Shown: positions 44,240 to 53,539 of the stretch, piece by piece
Position numbering within the stretch: the stretch's first letter is position 1
Layout of the letters: each line of letters opens with the position of its first letter
Source: Tissierellia bacterium
Lineage (GTDB): Bacteria > Bacillota > Clostridia > Tissierellales > Peptoniphilaceae
DNA: 64,000 nucleotides
Direction of reading: 5' to 3'
Assembly (NCBI GenBank): GCA_030537875.1
Contig: JAUNVC010000004.1
Span: 1 to 64,000, forward strand
Notes under the pieces: model-generated
Told to the model about the DNA's origin: nothing
What the model saw: only the letters and a program-made list of their open reading frames with translations
Databases searched by the model: none
Made by a program: the position numbers and the translations under genes

Positions 44240-44542
44240 ATGATAAAGTTTCTTTTTGTCGCATATGGCATTCTTTTGTTGGTGGCAACCATCTATAATC
44301 TCTTGATGCATAGGCACAATCCATGGGTTTGGCTCAGTTCCGGGATGAATTTTCTCGGCATCGGGTTTGGCACGGTCTTTTATGTACAAAGAACACTTCT
44401 TTGGGGGAGTCTCTCCATATTTTGTCTTTCCCTCGGACCTCTCTTATATGGAGCATTTCAGAATAAAATAATCCACTGGTATCATCATCTGGTTCGATTT
44501 TTATTCCACGGATTTCTGGTGGGTCTTCTCTTTCACAGTTGA
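44240..44542 (+). CDS. Small integral membrane protein
   Basis: 100 residues with about three hydrophobic helices (2-22, 33-50, 54-72) and a further short hydrophobic C-terminal segment. I recognise no family. It starts 2 nt after the K+ channel gene, so it is co-transcribed and might be an accessory factor, but nothing in the sequence proves that. Confidence 0.65.
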   Translation: MIKFLFVAYGILLLVATIYNLLMHRHNPWVWLSSGMNFLGIGFGTVFYVQRTLLWGSLSIFCLSLGPLLYGAFQNKIIHWYHHLVRFLFHGFLVGLLFHS

Positions 44543-44553
44543 TACAAATAAAA

Positions 44554-44597
44554 ATGGAGCGTTTCCGCTCCATGGAGCTCTTTGAGCTCTTTTTTAT
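44554..44597. terminator. Double hairpin, bidirectional terminator
   Basis: The first stem ATGGAGCG/CGCTCCAT has A-rich sequence on its left and serves the minus-strand ABC operon (T-run after the stem on that strand). The second stem GAGCTC/GAGCTC with a TTT loop is followed by TTTTTT and serves the plus-strand K+ channel unit. Confidence 0.8.
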
Positions 44598-46372
44598 TGC
44601 TGAAAGACCAGATCCTCTTTGACAACCATTTCATAATAGGTGGATTTTCTTGCCATCAATTCCTCGTGGGTTCCCATTTCTACAATCTGTCCCTTGTCAA
44701 GGACTAAGATGCGATCGCAATTTTGAATGGTGGACAGGCGATGGGCCACAATGAAGGAAGTTCGATTTTCCATGAGGGCCTCCGTTCCCTGTTGGATGAA
44801 TCGTTCTGTTTCCGAGTCGATGGATGCCGTGGCTTCATCCAGCACGAGGATATCTGGATTTCTAAGAAGGGTCCGAGCAAAGGTGAGAATTTGCTTTTCT
44901 CCCAAGGAAAGATCCTGCTCGCCTCCTTTGAGAGGGGTATCCAGTCCTAGGGGTAAAGTTTCCATTAGATGTCTTCCTCCCGACTGATAGAGAGCTTGCA
45001 GAATATCTTCTTCGGAAAAATCCTCTCCCAAGGTGATATTATCTCTTATGGTTCCTTGAAATATGGCCGGATCTTGGAGAACCATGGCCATCTTCTTGCG
45101 AAGGTCTTGTTTGGATACTTGAGAAATATCAACACCACCGATTTTTACGACACCCTCTTTGATGGGGTAAAAACGAAAGAGCAGATTGATGATGGAGCTT
45201 TTTCCAGAACCGGTATGACCTACAAGAGCAGTGCTACTTCCCGAGGCAGCATGAAAGGAAATGTGTTTTAAAACGGGAGTATGTTCTGTGTATTGAAAGG
45301 AAACGTTCTCAAAGGTGACAGAGGAGTCCTTGGGAGAAAATTCCTTGGTTCCATCAGGCTCAGCGGCAAGGTCCAGCAGTTCTAAAATATGTCCTGTGGC
45401 AGAAAAGGCTCGTTCAAAGGAAGCGATTCGATTGACGATGGAGGAGAAACTATCAAAAATAATCATACTATAATTGATAAGCAAAACGAGAAATCCCACC
45501 GTGTAGGTAGTGTTACCCCGGAAGTACATCCAACCAGTACAGCCAAGTACGACAACGATATGGATGAGTTTGAAGGATTCCACCATATTCCAAGAGGTAA
45601 AGGCATCGAGGGTTTCGATACGCTTTCCTGCCCGATAGGTCTTTCGATTCATTTCATCAAATTCGTCATAGACCGCATCTTCCACTGCATAGGCATGGAC
45701 GATTTCCACCCCATGGATAATTTCGTTTAGCTGGGCAATGACATTGGCCTTTAGTTTGCGATAGGTCATGCTCCATTTGGAAGCGATTTTATGATATTGG
45801 GTGGTGATAAACCAAATCACCACCATGGGAACCAAGGTAATGACAGCCGCCAAGGGATCTTGGTAGACGAGAACGATGAGAATCACTATAATGGTGAGAA
45901 GGGCGGAGAAAAGCTGGTCCAATATGGTGGTAAAAAGCAGCTTCAACTCGCGGACATCATTGGTAAGTCGACTGGTGACCTTTCCCACCGGTGTTTGATC
46001 AAAGAAGGAGAGGGGGAGATTCATAATCTTGTCGAAAAGGCTTTCCCGTATGTTTTGCGCCACATCGTTGGCACATCTTTGAAATTGTAAGGAACGTAAG
46101 TAGGAAAAGAAATGACTTGCCATCATGAGAAAAAGATAGAGACTTGCTGAAATAAAAAATCCTTTCCTATCCAAAATTCCCTGGGTCGGATCAATATCCC
46201 TGTCCAATAGGCGTTGCATAAAAAGGGGATAGACGACTTTCAATCCCGTTGCCATCATGGTAAAGAATATACCGACGTATAATTTGATACCCAAAGCCTT
46301 CCCCGATGAGAGGAGAAACCCCATGATCGGTGTTTTGGATGGCTTGGTGTTATTTTTCTGTTCTGTTGTCAT
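44594..46372 (-). CDS. Heterodimeric ABC exporter, catalytic subunit
   Basis: 592 residues: six-helix exporter domain (about 25-320) then ATPase domain with Walker A GHTGSGKSS near 383, a non-canonical signature LSLGEKQ in place of LSGGQ, and a canonical Walker B ILVLDEATAS. Start ATG 46372 is 8 nt after GCAGGAGG inside the upstream gene; a longer in-frame ATG at 46510 has no support. Together with the partner it shows the asymmetry of TM287/288-like heterodimers, in which one ATP site is degenerate. Multidrug or lipid export is inferred from that family. Confidence 0.9.
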   Translation of the reverse strand: MTTEQKNNTKPSKTPIMGFLLSSGKALGIKLYVGIFFTMMATGLKVVYPLFMQRLLDRDIDPTQGILDRKGFFISASLYLFLMMASHFFSYLRSLQFQRCANDVAQNIRESLFDKIMNLPLSFFDQTPVGKVTSRLTNDVRELKLLFTTILDQLFSALLTIIVILIVLVYQDPLAAVITLVPMVVIWFITTQYHKIASKWSMTYRKLKANVIAQLNEIIHGVEIVHAYAVEDAVYDEFDEMNRKTYRAGKRIETLDAFTSWNMVESFKLIHIVVVLGCTGWMYFRGNTTYTVGFLVLLINYSMIIFDSFSSIVNRIASFERAFSATGHILELLDLAAEPDGTKEFSPKDSSVTFENVSFQYTEHTPVLKHISFHAASGSSTALVGHTGSGKSSIINLLFRFYPIKEGVVKIGGVDISQVSKQDLRKKMAMVLQDPAIFQGTIRDNITLGEDFSEEDILQALYQSGGRHLMETLPLGLDTPLKGGEQDLSLGEKQILTFARTLLRNPDILVLDEATASIDSETERFIQQGTEALMENRTSFIVAHRLSTIQNCDRILVLDKGQIVEMGTHEELMARKSTYYEMVVKEDLVFQQ

Positions 46373-48128
46373 GTGATACCTCCTGCATGGACTGTGCCTT
46401 GTACTCTTGAGCGAACCAACCACCCTGTTCCATAAGTTCATCAAAGGTTCCCATTTCCACAATCTCTCCCTTATCCAGAACCAAAATTTTATCTGCATTG
46501 ACCACGGCACTCAGACGATGGGAGCTATAGACCATGGTTTTCTCGGGAAAGTATCTTTGGAGATTGGAGAGGATTTTTTGTTCGGTTTTTGTATCCACGG
46601 CACTCAGGACATCATCAAAAATGAAAATGTCTCGAGTTTCATAGAAAGCGCGAGCAAGGGAGAGTCTTTGCTTTTGACCGCCCGATAGAATGATGCCCAT
46701 CTCACCACAGGTGGAGTGGATTCCCAGGGGAAGAGAGGGAAGGTCCTTAGAAAAGTCGGCTGCCTTCATTGAAAATTCCAATTCTTCCTCATTTTCCTCA
46801 CGGAAAAAAATGATGTTGTCCTTGACGGTTTTGCTAAAGAGAAAATGTTCTTGGGGTACATAGGCCAAATGATGTCTCCACTGGGTCTTATCCAGATTTT
46901 GAACAGGGATTTGATTGATGGTAAGAGAACCCTCAACTTCGGGATAGGTACATAGGAGTTGACGAAGGAGGGTGGTTTTACCGCTTCCCGTTCGTCCCAC
47001 AATGGCGACTTTCTCCCCTTTTCGAATTTGTAAATTGAGATGACGCAACACAAAGGTTGGGTCGGGGGCCTTGGTCGGTGTTTCTTTTTCCTCATGACAG
47101 GGATAGGCAAAGGAAAAATCCTTAAATTCAATGGATGCAAAATCCTCAATGATAGCTCCTTCTTGGGAAGAAACCGTGCCATCGATGAAGATTTCCTCGA
47201 TTCTCTTTCTTGAGGTATGGGCTTCTTTTCCCACAATGAGAAGTTCTGACAAGGCTTTGGCCGGCCATTGGAGATTGATGAGATAGAAGGCGTAGGTTAC
47301 CAATTGTCCCATGGTAAGACTTCCCTTACCGATAAAATAAGCTCCAATGACGAAGGATAGAATACTAAAGATTCCATAATATAGTTCCGATGCCGGCGCA
47401 TAAAAGGATTGCAACTTGGTAAGACTCATATCCCTTTGGTTTTTCTCTTGGGCTCCACGGAGGAATATCTTTTTATGGATATGTTCCACTCCAAAGGCCT
47501 TGATAATTTTCACTCCCCCGACCGATTCCAAACTTTGTCGATGAAGTGCATCAAAACTTTCTTGACCCGCCTCATAAATTTCATCGTGTCGCTTACTGAT
47601 CCGTAGAATCAATAGAAAATTCAGGGGAATGGAAACCAGTGCCAAAAAAGCGAGGACGGGGTGAATCTTTATCATCTGATATAAAATCATGGCAGGATAT
47701 ATGACTCCATCGAAGAACACCATAATACCGTAGCCCAAGGCCTCGGAGACGGCTGTGGAGTCACTGGTTGCTTTGGATATGATGGTTCCCGGTTGATGTT
47801 TTAAGAAAAACCGAGGATTTTGTTCCAATATGGTTTTGCAGATGGACATCCGTATCTTTCGTTCACCATAATAATAATTTCTAAAAATCAAATATCCCCA
47901 TAGACAGGCCATGAGATAGGACAAGAAAACAAGAAGAAGAATCACACCCAAGGATGGATAGAATTCTCCTTGTGAAAGCGTCCCATTTTTCATGGCGTCG
48001 ACCATGGAACCCACTCGCTTTGGAATCATGAGCGAAATCATGCTGCTTGCAACCAGCAAGATTAAACTCAGGATAAGTGACCAGGCTCCACCTTCAATAA
48101 GTTGATAATAATAGCGTATTTTTTTCAT
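46350..48128 (-). CDS. Heterodimeric ABC exporter, degenerate-site subunit
   Basis: 592 residues. Membrane domain about 15-310; ATPase domain with Walker A GRTGSGKTT near 376, canonical signature LSGGQKQR, and Walker B FIFDDVLSAVD in which the catalytic Glu is replaced by Asp. This complements the partner's altered signature and defines one inactive and one active composite ATP site. It overlaps the partner by 23 nt. It follows the nitroreductase gene by 50 bp on the same strand without an obvious terminator between, so the three may be co-transcribed. Confidence 0.9.
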   Translation of the reverse strand: MKKIRYYYQLIEGGAWSLILSLILLVASSMISLMIPKRVGSMVDAMKNGTLSQGEFYPSLGVILLLVFLSYLMACLWGYLIFRNYYYGERKIRMSICKTILEQNPRFFLKHQPGTIISKATSDSTAVSEALGYGIMVFFDGVIYPAMILYQMIKIHPVLAFLALVSIPLNFLLILRISKRHDEIYEAGQESFDALHRQSLESVGGVKIIKAFGVEHIHKKIFLRGAQEKNQRDMSLTKLQSFYAPASELYYGIFSILSFVIGAYFIGKGSLTMGQLVTYAFYLINLQWPAKALSELLIVGKEAHTSRKRIEEIFIDGTVSSQEGAIIEDFASIEFKDFSFAYPCHEEKETPTKAPDPTFVLRHLNLQIRKGEKVAIVGRTGSGKTTLLRQLLCTYPEVEGSLTINQIPVQNLDKTQWRHHLAYVPQEHFLFSKTVKDNIIFFREENEEELEFSMKAADFSKDLPSLPLGIHSTCGEMGIILSGGQKQRLSLARAFYETRDIFIFDDVLSAVDTKTEQKILSNLQRYFPEKTMVYSSHRLSAVVNADKILVLDKGEIVEMGTFDELMEQGGWFAQEYKAQSMQEVSHDNRTEK

Positions 48129-48178
48129 ATGTATGTTCCTTTTTGATTGATGTTGAAATTTAAGAAATAAAAAGGGAG

Positions 48179-48700
48179 TTAGTCGAGATACTCCACAAAC
48201 TCCTCTAGATTTCGTCTTTTTTTTGTTCGAAGGGGATACCCATCTTCAGGATAGCCCATGGCCACAATAAGACATACTTTATCTTTTGTGCCTAAAATTT
48301 CTTGCACTTCTTTTTCCTTGAAGAGACCTAAAATACAGGTTCCAATCCTAAGTTCTTCTGCTTGGTAACATAGACTCATGACAGCAATACCTGTGTCCAT
48401 GGCTTGAAAGTCCAAGTCGGTAAACTTTGCGCCCAGGCGGCTGGCGATGTTGGCCTTTCTCTCCGTAAAAATGACAAACGCAGGACAATTGTCGATAAAA
48501 GAGTTATAGGGTCCCCGGGCCTTGGAAATTCTTCGAGCAGATTCACCGGTGGTCACATACAGATTGTATGGTTGAGAATTCACCGCGGAAGGAGACATTC
48601 TTGCTGCTTCAATGCATAGCTCTAGATCTTTCATAGGAAGGGGATCAGTTTTAAATTTTCTCGTCGATTGACGTTGATAAATCAAATCCTTAAATTCCAT
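48179..48700 (-). CDS. Nitroreductase-family flavoprotein
   Basis: 173 residues with the small nitroreductase pattern: MEFKDLIYQRQSTRKF, AARMSPSAVNSQPY for FMN and substrate contact, DTGIAVMSLCYQAEELRIGTC in the core and GYPEDGYP near the C-terminus. FMN-dependent NAD(P)H oxidoreductase activity is inferred; the physiological substrate is unknown. The ATG at 48700 has no ribosome site; instead the -10 box ends about 6 bp before it, so the mRNA may be leaderless. A longer frame from 48739 would cross that promoter. Confidence 0.85.
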   Translation of the reverse strand: MEFKDLIYQRQSTRKFKTDPLPMKDLELCIEAARMSPSAVNSQPYNLYVTTGESARRISKARGPYNSFIDNCPAFVIFTERKANIASRLGAKFTDLDFQAMDTGIAVMSLCYQAEELRIGTCILGLFKEKEVQEILGTKDKVCLIVAMGYPEDGYPLRTKKRRNLEEFVEYLD

Positions 48701-48706
48701 GGCTTG

Positions 48707-48735
48707 AGTATAGCATATAAATTTTGTTAGAGCAA
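48707..48735 (-). promoter_or_regulatory. Promoter abutting the nitroreductase start codon
   Basis: Minus-strand -35 TTGCTC (48735-48730), 17-bp spacer, -10 TATACT (48712-48707) with TGC extended -10. The expected +1 is at or within one or two bases of the ATG at 48700. Confidence 0.6.
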
Positions 48736-48833
48736 TCATTTTTCCATAGATTTCAATGATTTCATCAATTTGTAATCATTGTGAAATATTTGGGAAAGAA
48801 CCATTTTAAACAGGAAAACATCTTTGATAGGTT

Positions 48834-48862
48834 TTGCTTTTTAGTCTAAATTCTTCTATAAT
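48834..48862 (+). promoter_or_regulatory. Promoter of the CNNM/CorC-dnaE unit
   Basis: -35 TTGCTT (48834-48839), 17-bp spacer, -10 TATAAT (48857-48862). The +1 would be near 48869, so the leader before the TTG start at 48881 is only about 12 nt and consists mostly of AGGAGG. Confidence 0.7.
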
Positions 48863-48880
48863 ATGGGTAGGAGGTGTGCT

Positions 48881-50110
48881 TTGGAAAATATTACTCTAAA
48901 TGCATTGATTATTATGGCGTTGGTAGGTTTGTCTGCTTTTTTTTCATCCAGTGAAACAGCCATTGTTTCGACCAACAAGTTTAAAGTTCGTAAACTCATG
49001 GATGACAAGGTAAAAAATGCCACCCTATTGCATCGTTTGGTCAATGATCCTTCTCGGACCATCTCGGCCATTCTCATTGGAAATAACATTGTAAATATTG
49101 CAGCGACTTCCATTTCCACGGCGATTTTTGTACGGGCCATCCCCAAGTATGGAACCTTGGTGGCCACCATTGTGATGACCCTTTTGGTACTTGTGTTTGG
49201 TGAAATTATTCCCAAAAATCTGGCCAATCGAAATCCAGAAACCTACGCCATCAAAGTCACACCCTATATCCATTGGATCGCCATCTTTCTAACTCCCTTT
49301 GTGAAGATGTTCAATGCCTTGGCCAAGAAGTTTTATGGACCGGAATCCAAGGATGAGTTTACGGAAGATGACCTCATTACCATCATCAATGTGAGCCATG
49401 AAGAAGGGGTACTCGAGGGTGACGAGAAGACCATGATTCAAAAGATTTTTGAATTTACCGATTCGCAGGCGAAGGATATCATGACGCCACGGACATCCAT
49501 CGTGGCTTTGCCCCTGGATATAGATCCCGATGAATTGATGGGAAAAGTGAAGGAATTGAACTTCTCTCGAATTCCCATTTATGATGATAACATCGATGAT
49601 ATTGTGGGGATTTTAAATGTGCGAGATTTGGTGGGGAAGAAGTTAGATGATAAGTTTTCCTTAAAGGCGCTTCTTCGTCCGGCCTATTTTCAATATGAGA
49701 GTAAGAGCAACATCCAATTGCTCAGTGAATTGAAGCGAAAGAAATACACCATGGCCGTCATCTTAGATGAGTATGGTGGAACTTCAGGAATTGTCACCAT
49801 TGAAGATATTGTGGAAGAAATCGTGGGAGACATTTCTGATGAGTATGATGAAGAGGACAATCCCATTCGAAAGATTGGAAACAACCATTATTCCATCAAG
49901 GGCGACACCGATATAGAGGATATCAATGAAAGACTTGGGATCCATTTGGAAAGTAAGGATTACGAGAGTATCGGAGGATATGTCATTGGTCTTGCCGGTA
50001 AGTTTCCCAAGGATGGAGAAATGTATCAAAGTGCCAATTACGAATTTTTCATAGAGAAAGCAGAACCGACCAAAGTCGAAAAAGTTCGACTACGAATAAA
50101 GAAAAGGTGA
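48881..50110 (+). CDS. CNNM/CorC (HlyC) family transporter-associated protein
   Basis: 409 residues. The CNNM membrane domain (about 1-180, four hydrophobic segments) is followed by a CBS-domain pair (about 195-320) with MTPRTSIVAL and MAVILDEYGGTSGIVTIEDI, and a CorC_HlyC domain (about 335-409). Members affect Mg2+/Co2+ handling. I chose TTG at 48881: AGGAGG (48869-48874) ends 6 nt upstream, whereas an in-frame ATG at 48863 lies before both this site and the predicted transcription start. dnaE follows after 4 nt. Confidence 0.9.
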   Translation: MENITLNALIIMALVGLSAFFSSSETAIVSTNKFKVRKLMDDKVKNATLLHRLVNDPSRTISAILIGNNIVNIAATSISTAIFVRAIPKYGTLVATIVMTLLVLVFGEIIPKNLANRNPETYAIKVTPYIHWIAIFLTPFVKMFNALAKKFYGPESKDEFTEDDLITIINVSHEEGVLEGDEKTMIQKIFEFTDSQAKDIMTPRTSIVALPLDIDPDELMGKVKELNFSRIPIYDDNIDDIVGILNVRDLVGKKLDDKFSLKALLRPAYFQYESKSNIQLLSELKRKKYTMAVILDEYGGTSGIVTIEDIVEEIVGDISDEYDEEDNPIRKIGNNHYSIKGDTDIEDINERLGIHLESKDYESIGGYVIGLAGKFPKDGEMYQSANYEFFIEKAEPTKVEKVRLRIKKR

Positions 50111-50114
50111 TATT

Positions 50115-53100
50115 GTGGCTTTTGTCCACCTACATTTACACACGGAATATTCTCTTTTGGATGGTGCCAATCGAATTCAACCCTTGGTACAAAAGATAGG
50201 AGCCCTTGGTATGCGTTCCGTTGCCATTACGGATCATGGCAATATGTACGGGGTGGTGGAGTTTTACAAGGCCTGCAAAAATGCTGGAATCCATCCCGTC
50301 ATCGGTTCGGAAATTTATATTTCCGAGGGGGATCATCTTGTAAAAAACCCTGCCCAACGGACCTACTACCATCTCGTTTTGTTGTGTAAAAACAATGTGG
50401 GTTTCAAAAACCTCATGAAAATTTCCACGGAGGCCAACGTCAATGGAATGTATTATCGGCCCCGTATATCTAAAGAGTTTTTGGAAAGGCATAGCGAAGG
50501 GCTTATCGCCCTGAGCGCCTGTTTGAGTGGAGAGATCCAAAAGAAGTATTTGGACGGAAACACCCAGGGCGCCATGGATGCCTTTTTTTGGTATCGAGAC
50601 GTATTCGGTGAGGATTTTTACTTAGAAATACAAAATCACGGGATTCGTGAAGAGGACATCATCCGCCACTTTTTTAAAGAACTGTCCATGGAATATGGAC
50701 AAAAACTGGTGGCGACCAACGATTGTCACTATTTAAACCGTGAAGATGCCTCCATGCATGATGCGGTGCTATGTATTTCCACTGGCAAAACTTTAAAAGA
50801 CCCCGATAGGATGCGGTTTGATTTTCCAGAGTTTTATGTAAAGAGCGAAGAGGAAATGCGAGAAGCCTTTTTTGACTTTCCTGAGGCCCTGGATATCACA
50901 GAGGAAATTGCCAATCAATGCCAAGTGGAATTGGATTTTCATACCTATCATTTGCCCGATTTTCAAACCCCCAATGGGGAAGATCACTATGACTACTTGG
51001 TTCATCGTACCTACAAGGGATTGGAGAAGCGCTATGACATCACCGATGAAGTAAAGAAACGAGCCGACCATGAACTCAAGATTATCGCCGATATGGGTTT
51101 TGTGGATTACTTTTTGATTGTGGATGATTTTATTCGCTTTGCCAAGGAAAAGAATATCCCTGTGGGCCCAGGCCGAGGATCTTCCGTGGGAAGCATTGTC
51201 TGCTATGCACTGGGAATTGTGGATTTGGACCCATTAAAGTATGGCCTTGTATTTGAGAGATTTCTAAATCCAGATCGGGTCACCATGCCCGACATTGATA
51301 TTGATTTTTGTTATGAACGCCGAGAAGAAGTCATCGATTATGTTCGTCAGAAATACGGAGATGATCGGGTGGCTCAAATTATTACCTTTGGAACCATGGC
51401 AGCTCGTGGAGCCATTCGAGATGTGGGAAGAGTGCTTTCCATGGCCTATGCGGACGTGGATCGTATTGCTAAAATGATTCCCAATGAGCTTGGTATCACC
51501 ATTGATCGAGCCCTTTCCATTTCAGAGGAATTAAAAAGAGCTTTTGAGGAGGAACCAGATACACGGGAATTGATTCTCCTGGCGAAAAAAATTGAAGGTC
51601 AAGTTCGTCATGCCGGGACCCATGCCGCCGGAGTGGTCATTTCCAAAGATCCCATTGTGGAATATGCTCCCCTCACCAAGACCACAGGACAAATCACAAC
51701 CCAGTTTCCCATGACCGAGTTAGAGGAATTGGGTCTACTTAAAATGGATTTCTTGGGATTGCGTACCTTAACCGTTATTGAAGACAGTTTGCAACTCATT
51801 GAAAAAAATTACGGTCACCGGCCAAGTCTCGAGGACATGAGCTTAGATGACCCAGAGACATTACGTCTTTTTCGAGATGTGCGCACCATCGGGATCTTCC
51901 AATTTGAATCTCCGGGGATGCGGGCCTTTTTGAAAGAATTGCAGGTGGAACGTTTTGAGGATCTCATCGCCGCCAACTCACTTTTTAGACCTGGACCCAT
52001 GCAGTCCATCCCCACCTTTGTGGAAAGAAAAAATAGTGGTGCTGCTGTAAACTTTCCTCATCCATTGTTGGAGGAAATTTTAAAAGATACTTATGGGGTC
52101 ATCGTATTCCAAGAGCAGGTCATTGCCATTGTCCAAAGCATCGGAGGGTATTCCATCGGCCGTGCCGATTTGGTACGCCGGGCCATGAGCAAAAAGAAAA
52201 TGGATGTCATGGAAGCGGAGCGACCCGTCTTTATCCGTGGAGCAAAGAAACGGGGCTTTTCAGAGGAACTGGCCAACGATATTTATAATCAAATGATTGA
52301 CTTTGCCAAATATGCCTTCAACAAAAGTCATTCCGCCGCCTATTCTCTCGATGCATGGAGGACGGCTTGGCTCAAAGTCCACTATGGAAAGGAATATATG
52401 GCAAGTCTTTTGACCTCCGTAGCATCGGAACAGGGCAAGGTGGCACTCTATGTGGAAGAAGCACGATCCATGCAGATTCCCGTCTTGCCACCCCATGTCA
52501 ATCATAGTCTATGGGAATACACAACGGAAGGAGATGGCCTACGGATGGGTCTCAAGGGCTTGAAGGGATTGGGAGTTTATACGGTGGATGCCATTCTCAA
52601 AGCAAGAAAAGACGGACCATTCCAAGGACTGTATGATCTCTTGGAACGTATTGGAAGGGAAAATACCCAAGCCCTCAATAAAAAGTCCATTGAATCTCTC
52701 CTCATGGCCGGAGCTCTCGATGGTCTTGATGTGACTCGAAAGGACGGACTCAATACGTTTGAAATCATTTTAGATTCTATCCAGAAACAAAAACGCTCCA
52801 ATGTCAAGGGGCAGGTGAGTATGTTTGGATTGGTGGAAGATGCTCCAGAGCCGATGACGACCATAGAACATACGGCCACAGAGTTTTCCCAAGATCGACT
52901 CTTGGAGATGGAAAAGGAAATTTTGGGAATTTATGTGTCCAGTCATCCCTTGGAGGGCTATGAGTCCATCATTGAAGAATTTAGCAATTGCAGCGCGGCA
53001 CGAATTGCCGAGGCCTACGAGGAATATAGAACCCAAGAAATTCCCTTGACCTTGCCCTCTGTGGTTCGAATGGCAGGACTCATTGGCCGTGTCAAGGAGA

Positions 53101-53531
53101 ATATCACTCGAAACAATAAAAAGATGGCGTTTTTCCAATTGGAAGATTTGACCGGTACCATGGAGGTCATTGTCTTTCCCAACGTCTATCACAGGGTGAA
53201 AGATGTTTTATTCGCTGGAAATAGGGTACAGATAAAGGGACATCTATCCTATTCGGAGGTCGAAGAACCAAAGCTCATTTTAGATCAGATGGATCTTTTG
53301 TCTCGGCAGAAAATTTGCTATCTTCGAATGAAAAACCGAGAAGAAAAGATTGTTTTTCCATTGGTTCGGGAATTTATCAAACACAACCCCGGTTCCATGG
53401 AATGTAGATTTTATTTTGAAGAGGATGGAACTTCCGGTACCTTCCGAGATGCTGCCAACTTAAAAGATGATCCTGAGGTGTTGCAGCAACTGACACAAAT
53501 GATTGGGGAAGAAAATATAAAAATAAAGTAG
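50115..53531 (+). CDS. dnaE: DNA polymerase III alpha subunit (DnaE)
   Basis: 1138 residues, replicative C-family DNA polymerase. The PHP domain (about 1-270) starts FVHLHLHTEYSLLDGA and keeps its histidines. The polymerase core has PGRGSSVGS near 350, PDIDIDFCYERR near 392-403 with catalytic aspartates, and a third Asp in the region before ARHAGTHAAG (here VRHAGTHAAG). A tandem HhH region and C-terminal OB fold (VRMAGLIGRVKENITRNNKK) follow. The start is GTG. In Firmicutes DnaE usually works beside PolC; PolC is not in this window. Followed by pfkA and pyk, a common Firmicutes arrangement. Confidence 0.96.
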   Translation: MAFVHLHLHTEYSLLDGANRIQPLVQKIGALGMRSVAITDHGNMYGVVEFYKACKNAGIHPVIGSEIYISEGDHLVKNPAQRTYYHLVLLCKNNVGFKNLMKISTEANVNGMYYRPRISKEFLERHSEGLIALSACLSGEIQKKYLDGNTQGAMDAFFWYRDVFGEDFYLEIQNHGIREEDIIRHFFKELSMEYGQKLVATNDCHYLNREDASMHDAVLCISTGKTLKDPDRMRFDFPEFYVKSEEEMREAFFDFPEALDITEEIANQCQVELDFHTYHLPDFQTPNGEDHYDYLVHRTYKGLEKRYDITDEVKKRADHELKIIADMGFVDYFLIVDDFIRFAKEKNIPVGPGRGSSVGSIVCYALGIVDLDPLKYGLVFERFLNPDRVTMPDIDIDFCYERREEVIDYVRQKYGDDRVAQIITFGTMAARGAIRDVGRVLSMAYADVDRIAKMIPNELGITIDRALSISEELKRAFEEEPDTRELILLAKKIEGQVRHAGTHAAGVVISKDPIVEYAPLTKTTGQITTQFPMTELEELGLLKMDFLGLRTLTVIEDSLQLIEKNYGHRPSLEDMSLDDPETLRLFRDVRTIGIFQFESPGMRAFLKELQVERFEDLIAANSLFRPGPMQSIPTFVERKNSGAAVNFPHPLLEEILKDTYGVIVFQEQVIAIVQSIGGYSIGRADLVRRAMSKKKMDVMEAERPVFIRGAKKRGFSEELANDIYNQMIDFAKYAFNKSHSAAYSLDAWRTAWLKVHYGKEYMASLLTSVASEQGKVALYVEEARSMQIPVLPPHVNHSLWEYTTEGDGLRMGLKGLKGLGVYTVDAILKARKDGPFQGLYDLLERIGRENTQALNKKSIESLLMAGALDGLDVTRKDGLNTFEIILDSIQKQKRSNVKGQVSMFGLVEDAPEPMTTIEHTATEFSQDRLLEMEKEILGIYVSSHPLEGYESIIEEFSNCSAARIAEAYEEYRTQEIPLTLPSVVRMAGLIGRVKENITRNNKKMAFFQLEDLTGTMEVIVFPNVYHRVKDVLFAGNRVQIKGHLSYSEVEEPKLILDQMDLLSRQKICYLRMKNREEKIVFPLVREFIKHNPGSMECRFYFEEDGTSGTFRDAANLKDDPEVLQQLTQMIGEENIKIK

Positions 53532-53539
53532 GGGAGAAC

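Noticed and set aside
46373..46510. N-terminal 46-residue extension of the ABC subunit at 44594
   Set aside because: It lies wholly inside the upstream exporter gene in another frame, is unlike exporter N-termini, and a strong AGGAGG site precedes ATG 46372.
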